From Tautonia plasticadhaerens (GTDB lineage Bacteria; Planctomycetota; Planctomycetia; Isosphaerales; Isosphaeraceae), in assembly GCF_007752535.1 (NCBI RefSeq), contig NZ_CP036426.1, positions 3,658,001-3,722,000 of the forward strand: a DNA stretch of 64,000 nucleotides, written 5' to 3'. The first letter of the stretch is position 1. Each line of letters begins with the position of its first letter. Positions 53,125 to 61,807 of this stretch are shown here, piece by piece. Both the position numbers and the translations under genes were made by a program. Under the pieces are notes generated by a model, which did no database searches, was not told where the DNA came from, and was given only the letters and a program-made list of their open reading frames with translations.

Positions 53125-53406
53125 ATGCCCGACCGTTCCGCCCTGCTCGACGACTTCCTCGGCCAGCCGGTCGTCATCGACCTGACCTCCCCCTACGTCT
53201 GCATCGGCACCCTCGCCGACGCCGACGCCGCCTTCTTCGACCTCCGGGACGCCGACCTGCACGACCTCCGGGACGGCCGGTCCACCCGGGAGATCTACGT
53301 CTTCGACTCCGCCCGCCTGGGCGTCCGCCGCAACCGGGACCGGGTGCTCATCCGCCGAGACGAGGTCGTCGCCCTGACCCGGCTGGCCGACGTCTCCGAG
53401 GCGTAG
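53125..53406 (+). CDS. Small Sm-like/beta-barrel protein of unknown function
   Basis: The product has 93 residues: 'LLDDFLGQPVVIDLTSPYVC', 'IGTLADADAAFFDLRDADLH', 'DLRDGRSTREIYVFDSARLG', 'VRRNRDRVLIRRDEVVALTR'. The order of strands and the GxPVVIDL...YVxIGTL pattern resemble an Sm/LSm-type barrel, suggesting RNA or nucleic-acid contact. I recall similar small planctomycete proteins, without a known function. It is monocistronic as far as visible. Confidence 0.7.
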   Translation: MPDRSALLDDFLGQPVVIDLTSPYVCIGTLADADAAFFDLRDADLHDLRDGRSTREIYVFDSARLGVRRNRDRVLIRRDEVVALTRLADVSEA

Positions 53407-53716
53407 CGCCAGGGCAGCGGGTAACTCGTTCCCGGACGCCGCTCGGCGTCCTCGTCCGACGCCCCCATCCGCCTCGAGTGGTGTATCCGGGAAGATGCCT
53501 GCTATGAAGTAGTGGTGGCCCCCGACCCTCGCCCCCGTCCGCGGGGGAGAGGGCGGGCGCAGCCCGGGTGAGGGGGGCCCGGACGATTCACGGGGCTGGA
53601 GGCCGGGCGCCGGGACCCCTCACCTCGACCTTCTCCCCGCTCGCGGGGAGAAGGGGCCGGGACCTTCCCATCAACGAACACTGCGGATGGACCACGTACC
53701 GCATTCTCAGGGGATC
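53407..53716. other. Intergenic region rich in palindromic repeats
   Basis: No gene is supported. It holds the 59-base repeat at 53521-53579 and a perfect hairpin, CCTTCTCCCCGC/GCGGGGAGAAGG (53629-53654). Confidence 0.6.
53521..53579 (+). repeat. 59-bp palindromic intergenic repeat, plus orientation
   Basis: Contains GTCCGCGGGGGAGAGGGCGG and AGCCCGGGTGAGGGG. It is repeated in inverse orientation at 58708-58766 with 57 of 59 bases identical. REP-like elements of this composition are common between genes in GC-rich bacteria. Confidence 0.85.
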
Positions 53717-54202
53717 ATGACCTTGGACGACGATCTCGACGCGATGGAAGGCGCCGGCACGGGGAACACCAGGGGCCTGCTCGTGGCCCTGGCGGCGGTG
53801 GCCGCGCTGGTCGTCGCGGCGATCGCCGTCGGCCCGCTGCTCAGCCCCCGCCCCGAGGCCGACGAGCAGGCCGCCGAAGGCCCCGCCGCCGCCCTGGCGG
53901 CCGAGGGGAAACGGCTCTACGAATGGCGATGCGTCAGCTGCCACGGCGAGACCGGCGTCGGCGACGGCCCGATCGCCGGGGACCTCACCGGCCCTCCCCC
54001 CGGCGACCTGACCGACGACGACTGGAAACACGGCGACCGACCCGACCGGGTCCTCGCCGTCATCGCCAGGGGGGTCGACGGCACGATGATGGCCGGCTGG
54101 GACACCGCCTTCGCCCCCGACGAACTCCGGGCCCTGGCCGCCTACACCTACCGCCTCGCCGGCCGGGACGTGCCGGCCGAGCTGCTCGACGGGGCCGAAT
54201 GA
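53717..54202 (+). CDS. Membrane-anchored c-type cytochrome
   Basis: The product has 161 residues. An N-terminal transmembrane segment (~20-42) is followed by a class I cytochrome domain with 'RCVSCHGETGVGDGPIAGDL' (heme motif at 72-76) and a distal Met candidate in 'DGTMMAGWDTAF'. 'DELRALAAYTYRLAG' is the usual C-terminal helix. It would transfer electrons outside the cytoplasm. No oxidase or quinol genes are adjacent. The ATG at 53717 puts the membrane helix at the expected place; one ten codons upstream is possible. Confidence 0.88.
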   Translation: MTLDDDLDAMEGAGTGNTRGLLVALAAVAALVVAAIAVGPLLSPRPEADEQAAEGPAAALAAEGKRLYEWRCVSCHGETGVGDGPIAGDLTGPPPGDLTDDDWKHGDRPDRVLAVIARGVDGTMMAGWDTAFAPDELRALAAYTYRLAGRDVPAELLDGAE

Positions 54203-54249
54203 CCGGGGACGGGGCCGATCCCCCCGGACGGGCCCGGCAGCCGGCCCGG

Positions 54250-54672
54250 TCAGCCCTCGAGGACGACGGCGTCGGCCTCGACCTCGACGAGGGCCCCGGG
54301 CAGGATCAGGCGGGAGACCTCCACCATCGTCAGGGCCGGTCGGATCGCCGCGAAGACCTCGGCGTGCTCGGCGGCGACCTCCTCGAAGCGGCCGATGTCG
54401 GTCACGTAGATCCGGGTCCGGATCACGTCGCTGGCCTGGCCCCCCAGGGCCTCGATGCTGGCCACCACGATCGCCAGGGCCCGCCGGGCCTGGCCCCCGG
54501 CGGTCGGGGCGAGCGAGCCGTCGGGCTCCAGGCCGATCGTCCCGGTCACGGCGATCGTCCCGCCGATCCGGACCGCCCGGGAGTAGCCCGCCTTCGGCTC
54601 CCAGGGGGAGCCGGTCGAGGCGAGCCGCCGGGGGCCGTGGGTCGAGACGCTGACGTGGACGCTCTGGCGCAT
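54250..54672 (-). CDS. RidA family (YjgF/YER057c/UK114) protein
   Basis: The product has 140 residues. 'YSRAVRIGGTIAVTGTIGLE' is the family start and 'ALGGQASDVIRTRIYVTDIG' and 'FAAIRPALTMVEVSRLILPG' follow, including Arg and the 'PA.T.VEV..L' active-site strand. RidA proteins hydrolyse reactive enamine/imine intermediates from PLP enzymes. GGAG before ATG 54672 decides the start. It overlaps no neighbour and lies convergent with the cytochrome gene. Confidence 0.88.
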   Translation of the reverse strand: MRQSVHVSVSTHGPRRLASTGSPWEPKAGYSRAVRIGGTIAVTGTIGLEPDGSLAPTAGGQARRALAIVVASIEALGGQASDVIRTRIYVTDIGRFEEVAAEHAEVFAAIRPALTMVEVSRLILPGALVEVEADAVVLEG

Positions 54673-54771
54673 CGGGGGTGCTCCGAAATCGGGCGGCGGG
54701 GCGAGGTTCCGCATCTTCGCCCCGGGCGACTCGGCGCGTCAAGCGGGCGGACGCGTCCGGCCGGAAGGCCG

Positions 54772-54801
54772 TTGATCGGGGGGCCGTCCCGGGCGTACCA
54801 T
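54772..54801 (+). promoter_or_regulatory. Putative promoter of the FKBP gene
   Basis: TTGATC, 18 bases, TACCAT, about 76 bases before the ATG at 54878. Confidence 0.5.
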
Positions 54802-54877
54802 CGTGGGGAGATGGCCGGATCGCCGGGCGATCGGGCCGCATTGCCGCATTCTTGAGCGACTTCGAAGGGGAGGCCCG

Positions 54878-55210
54878 ATGGCCGACGCCGCGACGCAGAT
54901 CGAGGACATCAAGGCGGGCACGGGGCCGGAGGCCCAATCGGGCCAGACGGTGTCGGTCCACTACGTCGGCACGTTGACCGACGGCACGAAATTTGATAGT
55001 TCCCGGGATCGGGGCCAACCGTTCTCCTTCCCCCTGGGGGCCGGCCGGGTGATCCGGGGCTGGGACGTGGGGGTGCAGGGCATGCAGGTCGGCGGCCTCC
55101 GCAAGCTGACGATCCCTCCCGAGGAGGGCTACGGATCCCGGGGCGCCGGCGGCGTGATCCCGCCCAACGCCACGCTGGTCTTCGAGGTGGAATTGCTGGG
55201 GATCAAGTGA
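54878..55210 (+). CDS. FKBP-type peptidyl-prolyl cis-trans isomerase
   Basis: The product has 110 residues, a single complete FKBP domain: 'GQTVSVHYVGTLTDGTKFDS', 'SRDRGQPFSFPLGAGRVIRG', 'WDVGVQGMQVGGLRKLTIPP', 'EEGYGSRGAGGVIPPNATLV'. The hydrophobic pocket residues (Tyr, Phe, Trp) and the FDSS loop are present. It catalyses proline isomerisation during folding; there is no signal peptide, so it is cytoplasmic. GGGGAGG just before the ATG fixes the start. Confidence 0.95.
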   Translation: MADAATQIEDIKAGTGPEAQSGQTVSVHYVGTLTDGTKFDSSRDRGQPFSFPLGAGRVIRGWDVGVQGMQVGGLRKLTIPPEEGYGSRGAGGVIPPNATLVFEVELLGIK

Positions 55211-55272
55211 TCGATCGAACAACCCGAGAGCCGAGGGCGGTGCGTCCCCCTCCCCTCGACGCCGAGGTGCCC

Positions 55273-55713
55273 ATGTCCCACGAGAACGGGCGAGCGGCCG
55301 GCGATCATGTCGAGGCGCTCCGGCGCCTGCTCGATGCGAGGGCGGCCGGGCTCTGGTACGTCCGGGGGGATCGCCTGGAGCTGGCCGCCTTCGCGCCCGC
55401 CCCGGACATGCCCGGCGACGTGGCCCTGCGGTTCCGGGACGCCGTCCGCCGGGTCGGGCTCGACCGCGCCGACCTCGGCGTCGTCAAGGCCGTCGCCGAG
55501 CGCTCCGCCGCCGTCTCCGTGGCCGGCAAGCTGCCCGTCGAGGTCGGCTCCGGCTACTGGCTCCGCGCCTTCGGCGCCGAGCGCTCCGTCGCCGTCCCCC
55601 TGCTCGACCCCGAGGGCCGGATCCGGGCCGTCCTCTCCGCCGCCCTGCCCACCCTCGGCCCCCCCGACGACGAGCAGGTCGTCGACACGATCCGCCTACA
55701 CGGCATCGATTAG
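55273..55713 (+). CDS. GAF-like small protein
   Basis: The product has 146 residues. A helix is followed by 'AAGLWYVRGDRLELAAFAPA' and a C-terminal 'AVPLLDPEGRIRAVLSAALP', like the first and last strands of a GAF domain. GAGG six bases before the ATG supports this start. A GTG at 55207 overlaps the FKBP stop (GTGA) and would add 22 low-complexity residues. It probably shares the FKBP transcript. The ligand is unknown. Confidence 0.65.
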   Translation: MSHENGRAAGDHVEALRRLLDARAAGLWYVRGDRLELAAFAPAPDMPGDVALRFRDAVRRVGLDRADLGVVKAVAERSAAVSVAGKLPVEVGSGYWLRAFGAERSVAVPLLDPEGRIRAVLSAALPTLGPPDDEQVVDTIRLHGID

Positions 55714-56000
55714 GCGGCGGAGGAGCCCCACGTCGGCACCATATCGGTTTTGGTGGCGCCCTGTTGCAAGCACGCATCAACGGTGTTGGCGTCGGGCGAT
55801 CGCCTCTTGTCCGACGCCCGTGACGCGAACGGGTCGGGGTACGCTTGGAAAAACACGTCGATTCATCCATCGACTAGGGTTAGGCGGCAGAGGTTTCCTC
55901 GAATACGCAGCATAAGGCGGAAAATTGGGCGAACCAAATGTTGTGTTTAATTGTCGATTATTAACAGAGGCAGAAACCGCAGGCTACTCGAGACGAACGA
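55714..56000. other. AT-richer junction upstream of the foreign-looking gene
   Basis: GC content falls sharply from about 55740 to the next gene. AGGCGGCGGAGGAG (55713) and AGGCGGCAGAGG (55879) are related words. No gene is supported. Confidence 0.5.
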
Positions 56001-56867
56001 ATGTCCCAAGAACTTGCCGCTTCTCAGAGTACTCTCGACTGGCGAGCTTTCCTCACGGACCAGCCGGTGGGGCAGCGTATGCTTGTCACAGGGGCAGCAT
56101 ATGATGACCCACGCGACATCTATAAAATCGTTGTGTTGGTCCCTGACCTCCAACTCTACTGCGCTGAGGATTGCGGCGACGTATCATTCTGTAAGGGAGT
56201 GGTGAATCGGACTGAGAAGATATTCGCCGGATGTGGTGGTAACGAGAGTCCCATGAGCCGGACCCCACGCGACTCACTGTTGTGGTACACGTGTGAGAAG
56301 TGTGGGAAAGCCGCGAAAACCTACGTTGTTCGACTCTGGACTATCACCGACGTTCAAAAACTTGCCGAGTGGCCCCCCTTTGCTCCTCGGACCCCATCCA
56401 AAGTCATATGTTTTATCGGACCTGACCGAGACCTCTTTCTTAAGGGGCGACGGGCGGAGATTGAGGGACTAGGTATTGCTGCGCACGCCTATTATCGCCG
56501 CGTCATTGAGAATCAGAAGAATCGCCTCCTCGACGAGGTCATTCGAGTTGCACGCCACCTCAATGCGTCTGGGGAAGCCATTCAAAAATTGGAATCTGCA
56601 AAAGCAGAATCACAGTTCAGCAAGGCGATGGATAGTGTAAAGGACGCCGTCCCCGATGCGTTGCGGATCAACGGCCACAATCCGTTCACCCTTCTCCATA
56701 GCGCCTTGAGTGAGGGTCTTCACGACGCCTCGGACGAATATTGCCTTAGGTTAGCCAATGCGATCCGCCTCGTCATGGTTGAGTTTGCGGAGAGGCTGGC
56801 TGAGGTCATGAAGGATCAAAAGGAGTTGAACGATGCGCTCAATAGGCTATTGAATCGGACGAGTTGA
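56001..56867 (+). CDS. Cys-rich N-terminal/helical C-terminal protein of unknown function, probably acquired
   Basis: The product has 288 residues. The N-terminal half has many cysteines ('CAEDCGDVSFCKG', 'GCGGNE', 'YTCEKCGK'), with CEKC forming a zinc-ribbon-like knuckle (~98-101). From ~135, 'GLGIAAHAYYRRVIENQKNR', 'LLDEVIRVARHL' and 'GHNPFTLLHSALSEGLHDAS' form a helical domain resembling an uncharacterised family found sporadically in diverse bacteria. Base composition is clearly lower in GC than all neighbours and codon use is mixed, so recent transfer is likely. No mobility gene is beside it. A role in defence or RNA metabolism cannot be shown. Confidence 0.8.
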   Translation: MSQELAASQSTLDWRAFLTDQPVGQRMLVTGAAYDDPRDIYKIVVLVPDLQLYCAEDCGDVSFCKGVVNRTEKIFAGCGGNESPMSRTPRDSLLWYTCEKCGKAAKTYVVRLWTITDVQKLAEWPPFAPRTPSKVICFIGPDRDLFLKGRRAEIEGLGIAAHAYYRRVIENQKNRLLDEVIRVARHLNASGEAIQKLESAKAESQFSKAMDSVKDAVPDALRINGHNPFTLLHSALSEGLHDASDEYCLRLANAIRLVMVEFAERLAEVMKDQKELNDALNRLLNRTS

Positions 56868-56959
56868 GGTAACTTCGCCGAACCAGGCGGCGGGGTGGCC
56901 GGGGTCGTCCCGACCCCAGTCGAATCACGCCGGCTGATGCGAACGGATAGGTTCTGGAC

Positions 56960-57000
56960 GGCGGGGTGGCCGGGGTCGTGACGACCCCGGCCACCCCGCC
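56960..57000. terminator. Perfect 20-base palindrome between convergent genes
   Basis: GGCGGGGTGGCCGGGGTCGT and its exact complement ACGACCCCGGCCACCCCGCC are separated by one base. The left arm alone recurs exactly at 56888-56907. It ends ten bases before the convergent aminopeptidase stop codon. Confidence 0.6.
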
Positions 57001-57010
57001 CCTCATCACG

Positions 57011-58444
57011 TCACTCGGCCGAGACCTCGACGGCCATCATGGCCTCGACCTCGTCCGGCTCCGAGGGGAGGGCCTCGCTCAGCTTCACCAGGCCGTCGGC
57101 GGCGGCGAGGTAGTCGTCCTCGATCCGGACGCCGAGCGATTCCTCGGGGATGTAGATGCCCGGCTCGATGGTGAAGACGGCCCCCTCGGGGATGGGCCGG
57201 CGGTAGTCGCCGACGTCGTGCACGTCCATCCCCAGCCAGTGGCCGAGGCCGTGGACGAAGTAGCGCTCCAGGGTCCGGCCCTGGGAGTCTCGCAGGGGAC
57301 TCTCCTTCATGCGGGCGATGGCGGCCTGGTGCAGGTCGTTGATGGTGGTCTTGCCGGGCTCGAAGGCCGATTCGGCGGCGCGCTGGGCGTCGAGGACGAG
57401 CTGATAGACCTCCCGCTGGCGGTCCGTGAAGCGGCCGGAGACGGGGTAGGTGCGGGTCAGGTCGGCGGCGTAGTAATCGAATTCGGCGCCGATGTCGATG
57501 ACGACGAGGTCGCCGTCCTCCATCCGCCTGCGGTTGGCGTTGTAGTGCAGGACGACGCTGTTGGGGCCCGAGCCGACAATCGAGGCGAACGCCTCCCTCT
57601 GGGCGCCGTTGCGGGTGAAGGCGTATTCGAGCGCCCCTTGGGCCTCGTATTCATGGGTGCCCGGCTCGATGACCCGGGCGGCGTCGCGGTGGGCCTCGAT
57701 CGTGATGTCGATGGCCCTCCGGAGCAGAACGACCTCGGCGTCGGACTTGATCAGCCGGAGCGAGGCGATCGATGGCGACACCTCCTCGAACCGGGCGTCG
57801 GGGGAGAGCTGTTCGAGCTGGTCCCGGAACCGGGCCTCGGGGGAGCCCTCGCCGTCCCGACGCGGGGGCAGGTGGGTGTAGATCGTCGCCGGCCCGTCGG
57901 CCTCGGCCTCGGCGTCGGCGTCGGCGTCGCCCGTGCCGGCGTCGGCGTCCGATTCCCCGCCCTCCTCGGCGGCGTCCCGGCCGAGGGCCTCGGCCAGTCG
58001 GGCCTCGAAGTCGGCGGTCGGCAGGGCCTCGTCGAGGCCGAAGGCCCGCGCCGTCTCCTCGCCGGGGACGACCTGGGGGCCGCTCCAGCGCTCGGCGAAG
58101 GGGTTGCGGGGGGGGAGGAAGACGACGGAACGGGCCTGGCCCTCGGGGTCGAGTCCTTCGGGGACCAGCAGCAACAGGGCGTCGGGCTGCTCGATGCCGG
58201 TGAGGTACATGAAGTCGTTCCGCTGGCGGAACCGGAAATAGTCCTCGGCCATCGGCTCGGCCCCCCGGACGACGACGACCCCGCCCCCGAGGAGGTCCTG
58301 CAACGCCTCCCGACGCGAGGCATATTCGGCGACGGGCAGGCCGGAGGCCGTCGGCTCCTGCCGGGCGGTCGAGGGCGGGGCGATCGCCAGCAGGATCAGG
58401 CCCGCGAGGGCGATCGGCCGGTTGGGGCGGGGCAGTCGGCTCAT
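57011..58444 (-). CDS. Exported Xaa-Pro aminopeptidase, M24 family
   Basis: The product has 477 residues with a signal peptide (hydrophobic 11-24, TAR-QE). The N-terminal creatinase-like domain includes '[20 protein letters not shown]'; the pita-bread domain has the metal ligands in '[20 protein letters not shown]' (two Asp), '[14 protein letters not shown]' (His), '[10 protein letters not shown]' (Glu) and 'VRIEDDYL' (Glu). It removes N-terminal residues before proline. An acidic Asp/Ala repeat (~175-192) interrupts the N-terminal domain. GGAGG precedes the ATG by ten bases. Length matches the PepP class. Confidence 0.92.
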   Translation of the reverse strand: MSRLPRPNRPIALAGLILLAIAPPSTARQEPTASGLPVAEYASRREALQDLLGGGVVVVRGAEPMAEDYFRFRQRNDFMYLTGIEQPDALLLLVPEGLDPEGQARSVVFLPPRNPFAERWSGPQVVPGEETARAFGLDEALPTADFEARLAEALGRDAAEEGGESDADAGTGDADADAEAEADGPATIYTHLPPRRDGEGSPEARFRDQLEQLSPDARFEEVSPSIASLRLIKSDAEVVLLRRAIDITIEAHRDAARVIEPGTHEYEAQGALEYAFTRNGAQREAFASIVGSGPNSVVLHYNANRRRMEDGDLVVIDIGAEFDYYAADLTRTYPVSGRFTDRQREVYQLVLDAQRAAESAFEPGKTTINDLHQAAIARMKESPLRDSQGRTLERYFVHGLGHWLGMDVHDVGDYRRPIPEGAVFTIEPGIYIPEESLGVRIEDDYLAAADGLVKLSEALPSEPDEVEAMMAVEVSAE

Positions 58445-58797
58445 CGGCGGGGGTCCTCCGATCCGTCCGGGAGTCGGCCAGGCCCGGGCCGGGCGGGGGC
58501 CGGTCGTCCCGTCTCCGAATCGGTTCGATCGTAGCCGCCCCGGCCGGTCGGGGCCAGGGGACGACCGCCTCGCCCGGACCACGCGACCCCATCGGCCGTG
58601 CCGGTCTGGCCTCTCCCGCGAGGACCCTACGACTCTGTCCCCGAAGGGCGGGAGGGGGCCGGGCCCGTGGGGCGGCGGATGGCACGCGGGGCCCGGCGAG
58701 TCGTCGGGGTCCCCCTCACCCGGGCTTCGCCCGCCCTCTCCCCCGCGGACGGGGGCGAGGGTCGGGAGGCGGTCTGGGTCAGCCGAGGGAGGCGGCC
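58445..58797. other. Intergenic region carrying an inverted copy of the 59-bp repeat
   Basis: No gene is supported between the aminopeptidase start and the CvpA-like stop codon. Confidence 0.55.
58708..58766 (-). repeat. 59-bp palindromic intergenic repeat, minus orientation
   Basis: Reverse complement of the copy at 53521-53579, with mismatches at two positions. The two copies bracket 5.1 kb that includes the foreign-looking gene. Confidence 0.85.
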
Positions 58798-59586
58798 TCA
58801 GCGGGGGACGAGGTCGCGGAGGGAGTCGAGCCGGTGGAGGTCGCGGCGGACCTCCTCCAGGGCGGCGTCCAGGTCGACCTCGCCGCCGGGTCGTCGGGGG
58901 GCGGGGTCGACGGCCATCGGCGAGGGGGACCGGGCCGGGGCGGGGGGCCCGTCGGAGGCGAACGCCCGGGTGTCGTCGCCCTCGGCGGAGGAGGGATCAT
59001 CCTCCCCGGGGGACCGGGGGCCGAGGCCCATCGACCGGACGTGGTCGACGAACGTGCGGACGGGCTTCGATTCCCAGATTCGGCGCGCCGGCTCGTATCG
59101 CTCGGAGAGGGCGAGCAGGTGGGAGGTCCCGACCTGGCCGCCGACCCAGCCGCCGGCCTTGAGGTACTCGGGGGAGTACTGCTGGATCCCGGCGGCGAGG
59201 AAGGCCACCACGACCGCCCCCTTGCCGGCGCCGAACAGGAAGCCGGCCGACTGGTCGCCCCGGTGCGCCGGCCGGGCCACGCCCGAGGCCGCCCGCTCCC
59301 GGGCCATCCGTCGAGAGTAGGCCGACAGCAGGCCGGTGGCCGTGCCGCTGAGGACGACGTACGAGCCGACCGCGGCGACCCACCAGAGGATGCGGTCGAG
59401 CAGCTCGGGGCTCATCGAGGTCATCCGCTCGGCGGCGATCGGCCGGGCCAGGTCCCGCAACGGTCCGGCGAGGTAGACGCCGCCGACGAGCCCCCCCAGG
59501 CGGATCGCCTGCGAGAAGAAGCCCCGGAACCAGCCCCGGAGGGCCGATACCAGCACGATCGCACCCAGGATGAGGTCCATTCCCAT
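58798..59586 (-). CDS. CvpA family membrane protein
   Basis: The product has 262 residues. It opens '[20 protein letters not shown]', '[20 protein letters not shown]', the CvpA signature, and has four hydrophobic segments (~4-20, ~25-45, ~67-88, ~118-140). The second hundred residues are cytoplasmic, acidic and helical, ending '[20 protein letters not shown]'. CvpA proteins affect envelope and purine or colicin phenotypes, and their exact function is unclear. GGAGGAAGGA precedes the ATG. It is divergent from the Mla operon. Confidence 0.85.
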   Translation of the reverse strand: MGMDLILGAIVLVSALRGWFRGFFSQAIRLGGLVGGVYLAGPLRDLARPIAAERMTSMSPELLDRILWWVAAVGSYVVLSGTATGLLSAYSRRMARERAASGVARPAHRGDQSAGFLFGAGKGAVVVAFLAAGIQQYSPEYLKAGGWVGGQVGTSHLLALSERYEPARRIWESKPVRTFVDHVRSMGLGPRSPGEDDPSSAEGDDTRAFASDGPPAPARSPSPMAVDPAPRRPGGEVDLDAALEEVRRDLHRLDSLRDLVPR

Positions 59587-59976
59587 CGGTTTCCGTCCTT
59601 CCTCCCCAGGAGCGACACCCGGCCCTACCAAGCAGTTCGGCCGCCGGGGTCGGATCTTGAGGGCAAGCCGCCGCGATCGGCGGGCGTCCTCGCGTCCGAT
59701 GGTCCGGGGGAGGCCGCCGGCCCCCCCCAATCATTCGGTACGATCGGCCGGGGCACAAGGCCGGTCGGCGCCGGAGTCGGCCGGTCGGGGGGGCGGCACC
59801 GCCCGTGCGTGCCATCTTCGGCTTGCCATCGGCGACGGAACCCCGAGAATGAAGACGCCGGGGCCCCCCGCCCGAAGGGGGACGGCCCCGCCCGCACGGA
59901 GGCACGCCCCTCGCCCGGACACCCGCAACGGCCGCCCCCGAACGCCCGATCGGGGCGAGGGCCAGGAGCCCGAGAC
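59587..59976. other. Divergent region between cvpA-like and mlaE-like genes
   Basis: No gene is supported. TACGAT at 59738-59743 is a possible -10 for the Mla genes, with a leader of about 230 bases. Confidence 0.4.
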
Positions 59977-60924
59977 ATGGATGCCACCGCCGCCCCCGAC
60001 GCCTCCGCGTCGGCCTCCCCGGGGCCGCCGACGGCCCGCCCGGCGGATTCGGCCCCGACCCCGGACGCCCGGGCGGAGGGCCCGAACCCCGGCCCTCCCC
60101 CCCGCCCCCCGGAAGACTCGCCGGTCCGCAAGCTGGGGGAGCAGTTCTTCGACGCCGTGGCCGAGGTCGGCAACCTGGCGGTCTTCTCGGGCCTGACCCT
60201 GATGTGGCTGGTCCGTCGACGCCCGAGGTGGTCGACCCTGGTGCCGAACTTCTACGTCATCGGCGTCAAGAGCATGCCCGTGGTGGCCGTGACCGGCACC
60301 TTCATCGGCATGGTCCTGGCCGTGCAGGCCCACCGCCAGTTCGAGGCGATGGGGATGGAGACCCGCCTGGGCTCGGTCATCAACATCTCGCTCGTCAAGG
60401 AGCTGGGCCCGGTGCTGGCGGCCACCATGCTCGCCGGCCGGGTCGGCTCGGCCATGGCCGCCGAGCTGGGCACGATGCGGGTGACCGAGCAGGTCGACGC
60501 CCTCGACGTGCTCGGCGCCAACCCGATCGCCTACCTCGCCGTCCCCCGGCTGCTGGCCTGCGTCCTCTTGATCCCCCTGCTCACCCTGATGGCCGACTTC
60601 ATGGGGATCATCGGCGGGGCGGTGGTGAGCACGCAGATGCTCGGCGTGGACTCGTACCACTACTGGGCCCATTCCCGGGCGTTCGTGGGGGGGCTGGACA
60701 TCTTCGCGGGGGTCTTCAAGAGCTACTTCTTCGGCGCCGCCATCGCCCTGATCAGCTGCCACCGGGGCTTCAACTGCTCGGCCGGGGCCGAGGGGGTGGG
60801 CAAGGCGGCCACCGAGGCGTTCGTCACCTCCTTCGTGGCGATCCTCTTCCTGGATTTCTGCCTCGGCCTGATGTGGAACAAGCTCTACGTGGCGATCTGG
60901 CCCAACTCCGGGACGCTGATCTGA
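59977..60924 (+). CDS. mlaE: MlaE family ABC permease (lipid transport)
   Basis: The product has 315 residues. A Pro-rich N-terminal tail (~1-48) is followed by the MlaE permease: '[20 protein letters not shown]', '[20 protein letters not shown]', '[20 protein letters not shown]', '[20 protein letters not shown]'. Five hydrophobic segments are visible. With MlaF and an MCE protein it moves phospholipids between membranes. AGGAG lies ten bases before the ATG. Its stop overlaps the MlaF start by one base. Confidence 0.93.
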   Translation: MDATAAPDASASASPGPPTARPADSAPTPDARAEGPNPGPPPRPPEDSPVRKLGEQFFDAVAEVGNLAVFSGLTLMWLVRRRPRWSTLVPNFYVIGVKSMPVVAVTGTFIGMVLAVQAHRQFEAMGMETRLGSVINISLVKELGPVLAATMLAGRVGSAMAAELGTMRVTEQVDALDVLGANPIAYLAVPRLLACVLLIPLLTLMADFMGIIGGAVVSTQMLGVDSYHYWAHSRAFVGGLDIFAGVFKSYFFGAAIALISCHRGFNCSAGAEGVGKAATEAFVTSFVAILFLDFCLGLMWNKLYVAIWPNSGTLI

Positions 60925-61766
60925 TGGACGCCCCCCAGGCTGCCCCCGCCCCCGGGCCCGCGGGCCCGGCCGAGCCCCCCCGGCCGATCGTCGAGCTGGC
61001 GGGGATCGGCATGGAGTTCCGCCAGCATCCGGTGCTCCGGGGCGTGTCGATCGCCGTGCCCAAGGGGCAGACGCTCTGCGTCATCGGCGAGAGCGGCTGC
61101 GGCAAGACCGTCCTGCTGAAGCTGATGATCGGCCTGCTCCGCCCCACCCGGGGGGCCGTCCGCTTCGACGACAACGACCTGGGGACGCTCGACACCTACG
61201 AGCTGAACCAGGTCCGGCTGCGGTTCGGGTTCCTCTTCCAGATGGCGGCCCTGTTCGACAGCCTCTCCATCTACGACAACGTCGCCTTCGGCCCCCGGGA
61301 GCACCGGCTCTACGACGAGTCGATGCTCCGGCGGGTCGTCCTGGAACGGCTCCGGGAGGTCGGCCTGCCGCCGGGGATCGAGGCCAAGAAGCCGGCCGAG
61401 CTGTCCGGCGGCCAGCGCAAGCGGGTCGGCCTGGCCCGGGCGCTGGCCACCGACCCGGAGGTCATGCTCTACGACGAGCCGACCACGGGCCTGGACCCGA
61501 TCATGAGCGACGTGATCAACGAGCTGATCCTGCAGACCCAGCGGACCAAGCACACCACCGGCATCGTGGTCACCCACGACATGAAGACCGTGACGAAGGT
61601 GGCCGACCGCGTGGTCATGCTCTACCCCCTCTCCCGGCTCCGCCCCGACGAGCCCCAGATCCTCTTCGACGGCCCCCCCGACGCCCTGGAAGACCACCCC
61701 GACCCCCGGGTCCGCCAGTTCGTCCGGGGCGAGGCCGGCGAGCGCCTCAGCGAGCTTCGGGGGTGA
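60924..61766 (+). CDS. mlaF: MlaF family ABC ATPase
   Basis: The product has 280 residues. Walker A 'IGESGCGKTVLL' (~54), 'LFDSLSIYDNVAFG', signature 'ELSGGQRKRVGLARAL', Walker B 'VMLYDEPTTGLDP' and switch His 'VTHDMKTV' are all present. It powers the MlaE permease. The TGATG overlap with mlaE implies coupled translation. A Pro/Ala-rich N-terminal tail of ~20 residues precedes the ABC domain. Confidence 0.94.
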   Translation: MDAPQAAPAPGPAGPAEPPRPIVELAGIGMEFRQHPVLRGVSIAVPKGQTLCVIGESGCGKTVLLKLMIGLLRPTRGAVRFDDNDLGTLDTYELNQVRLRFGFLFQMAALFDSLSIYDNVAFGPREHRLYDESMLRRVVLERLREVGLPPGIEAKKPAELSGGQRKRVGLARALATDPEVMLYDEPTTGLDPIMSDVINELILQTQRTKHTTGIVVTHDMKTVTKVADRVVMLYPLSRLRPDEPQILFDGPPDALEDHPDPRVRQFVRGEAGERLSELRG

Positions 61767-61807
61767 CGGTCCCCCGCCGGGCCGCCGAGGGCGATCGGCC
61801 GTCCCGA

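Noticed and set aside
55870-56890. Integron-like cassette: GTTAGGC before and GCCGAACC after the AT-richer gene
   Set aside because: No inverse heptamer or stem typical of an attC site could be matched, and there is no integrase.
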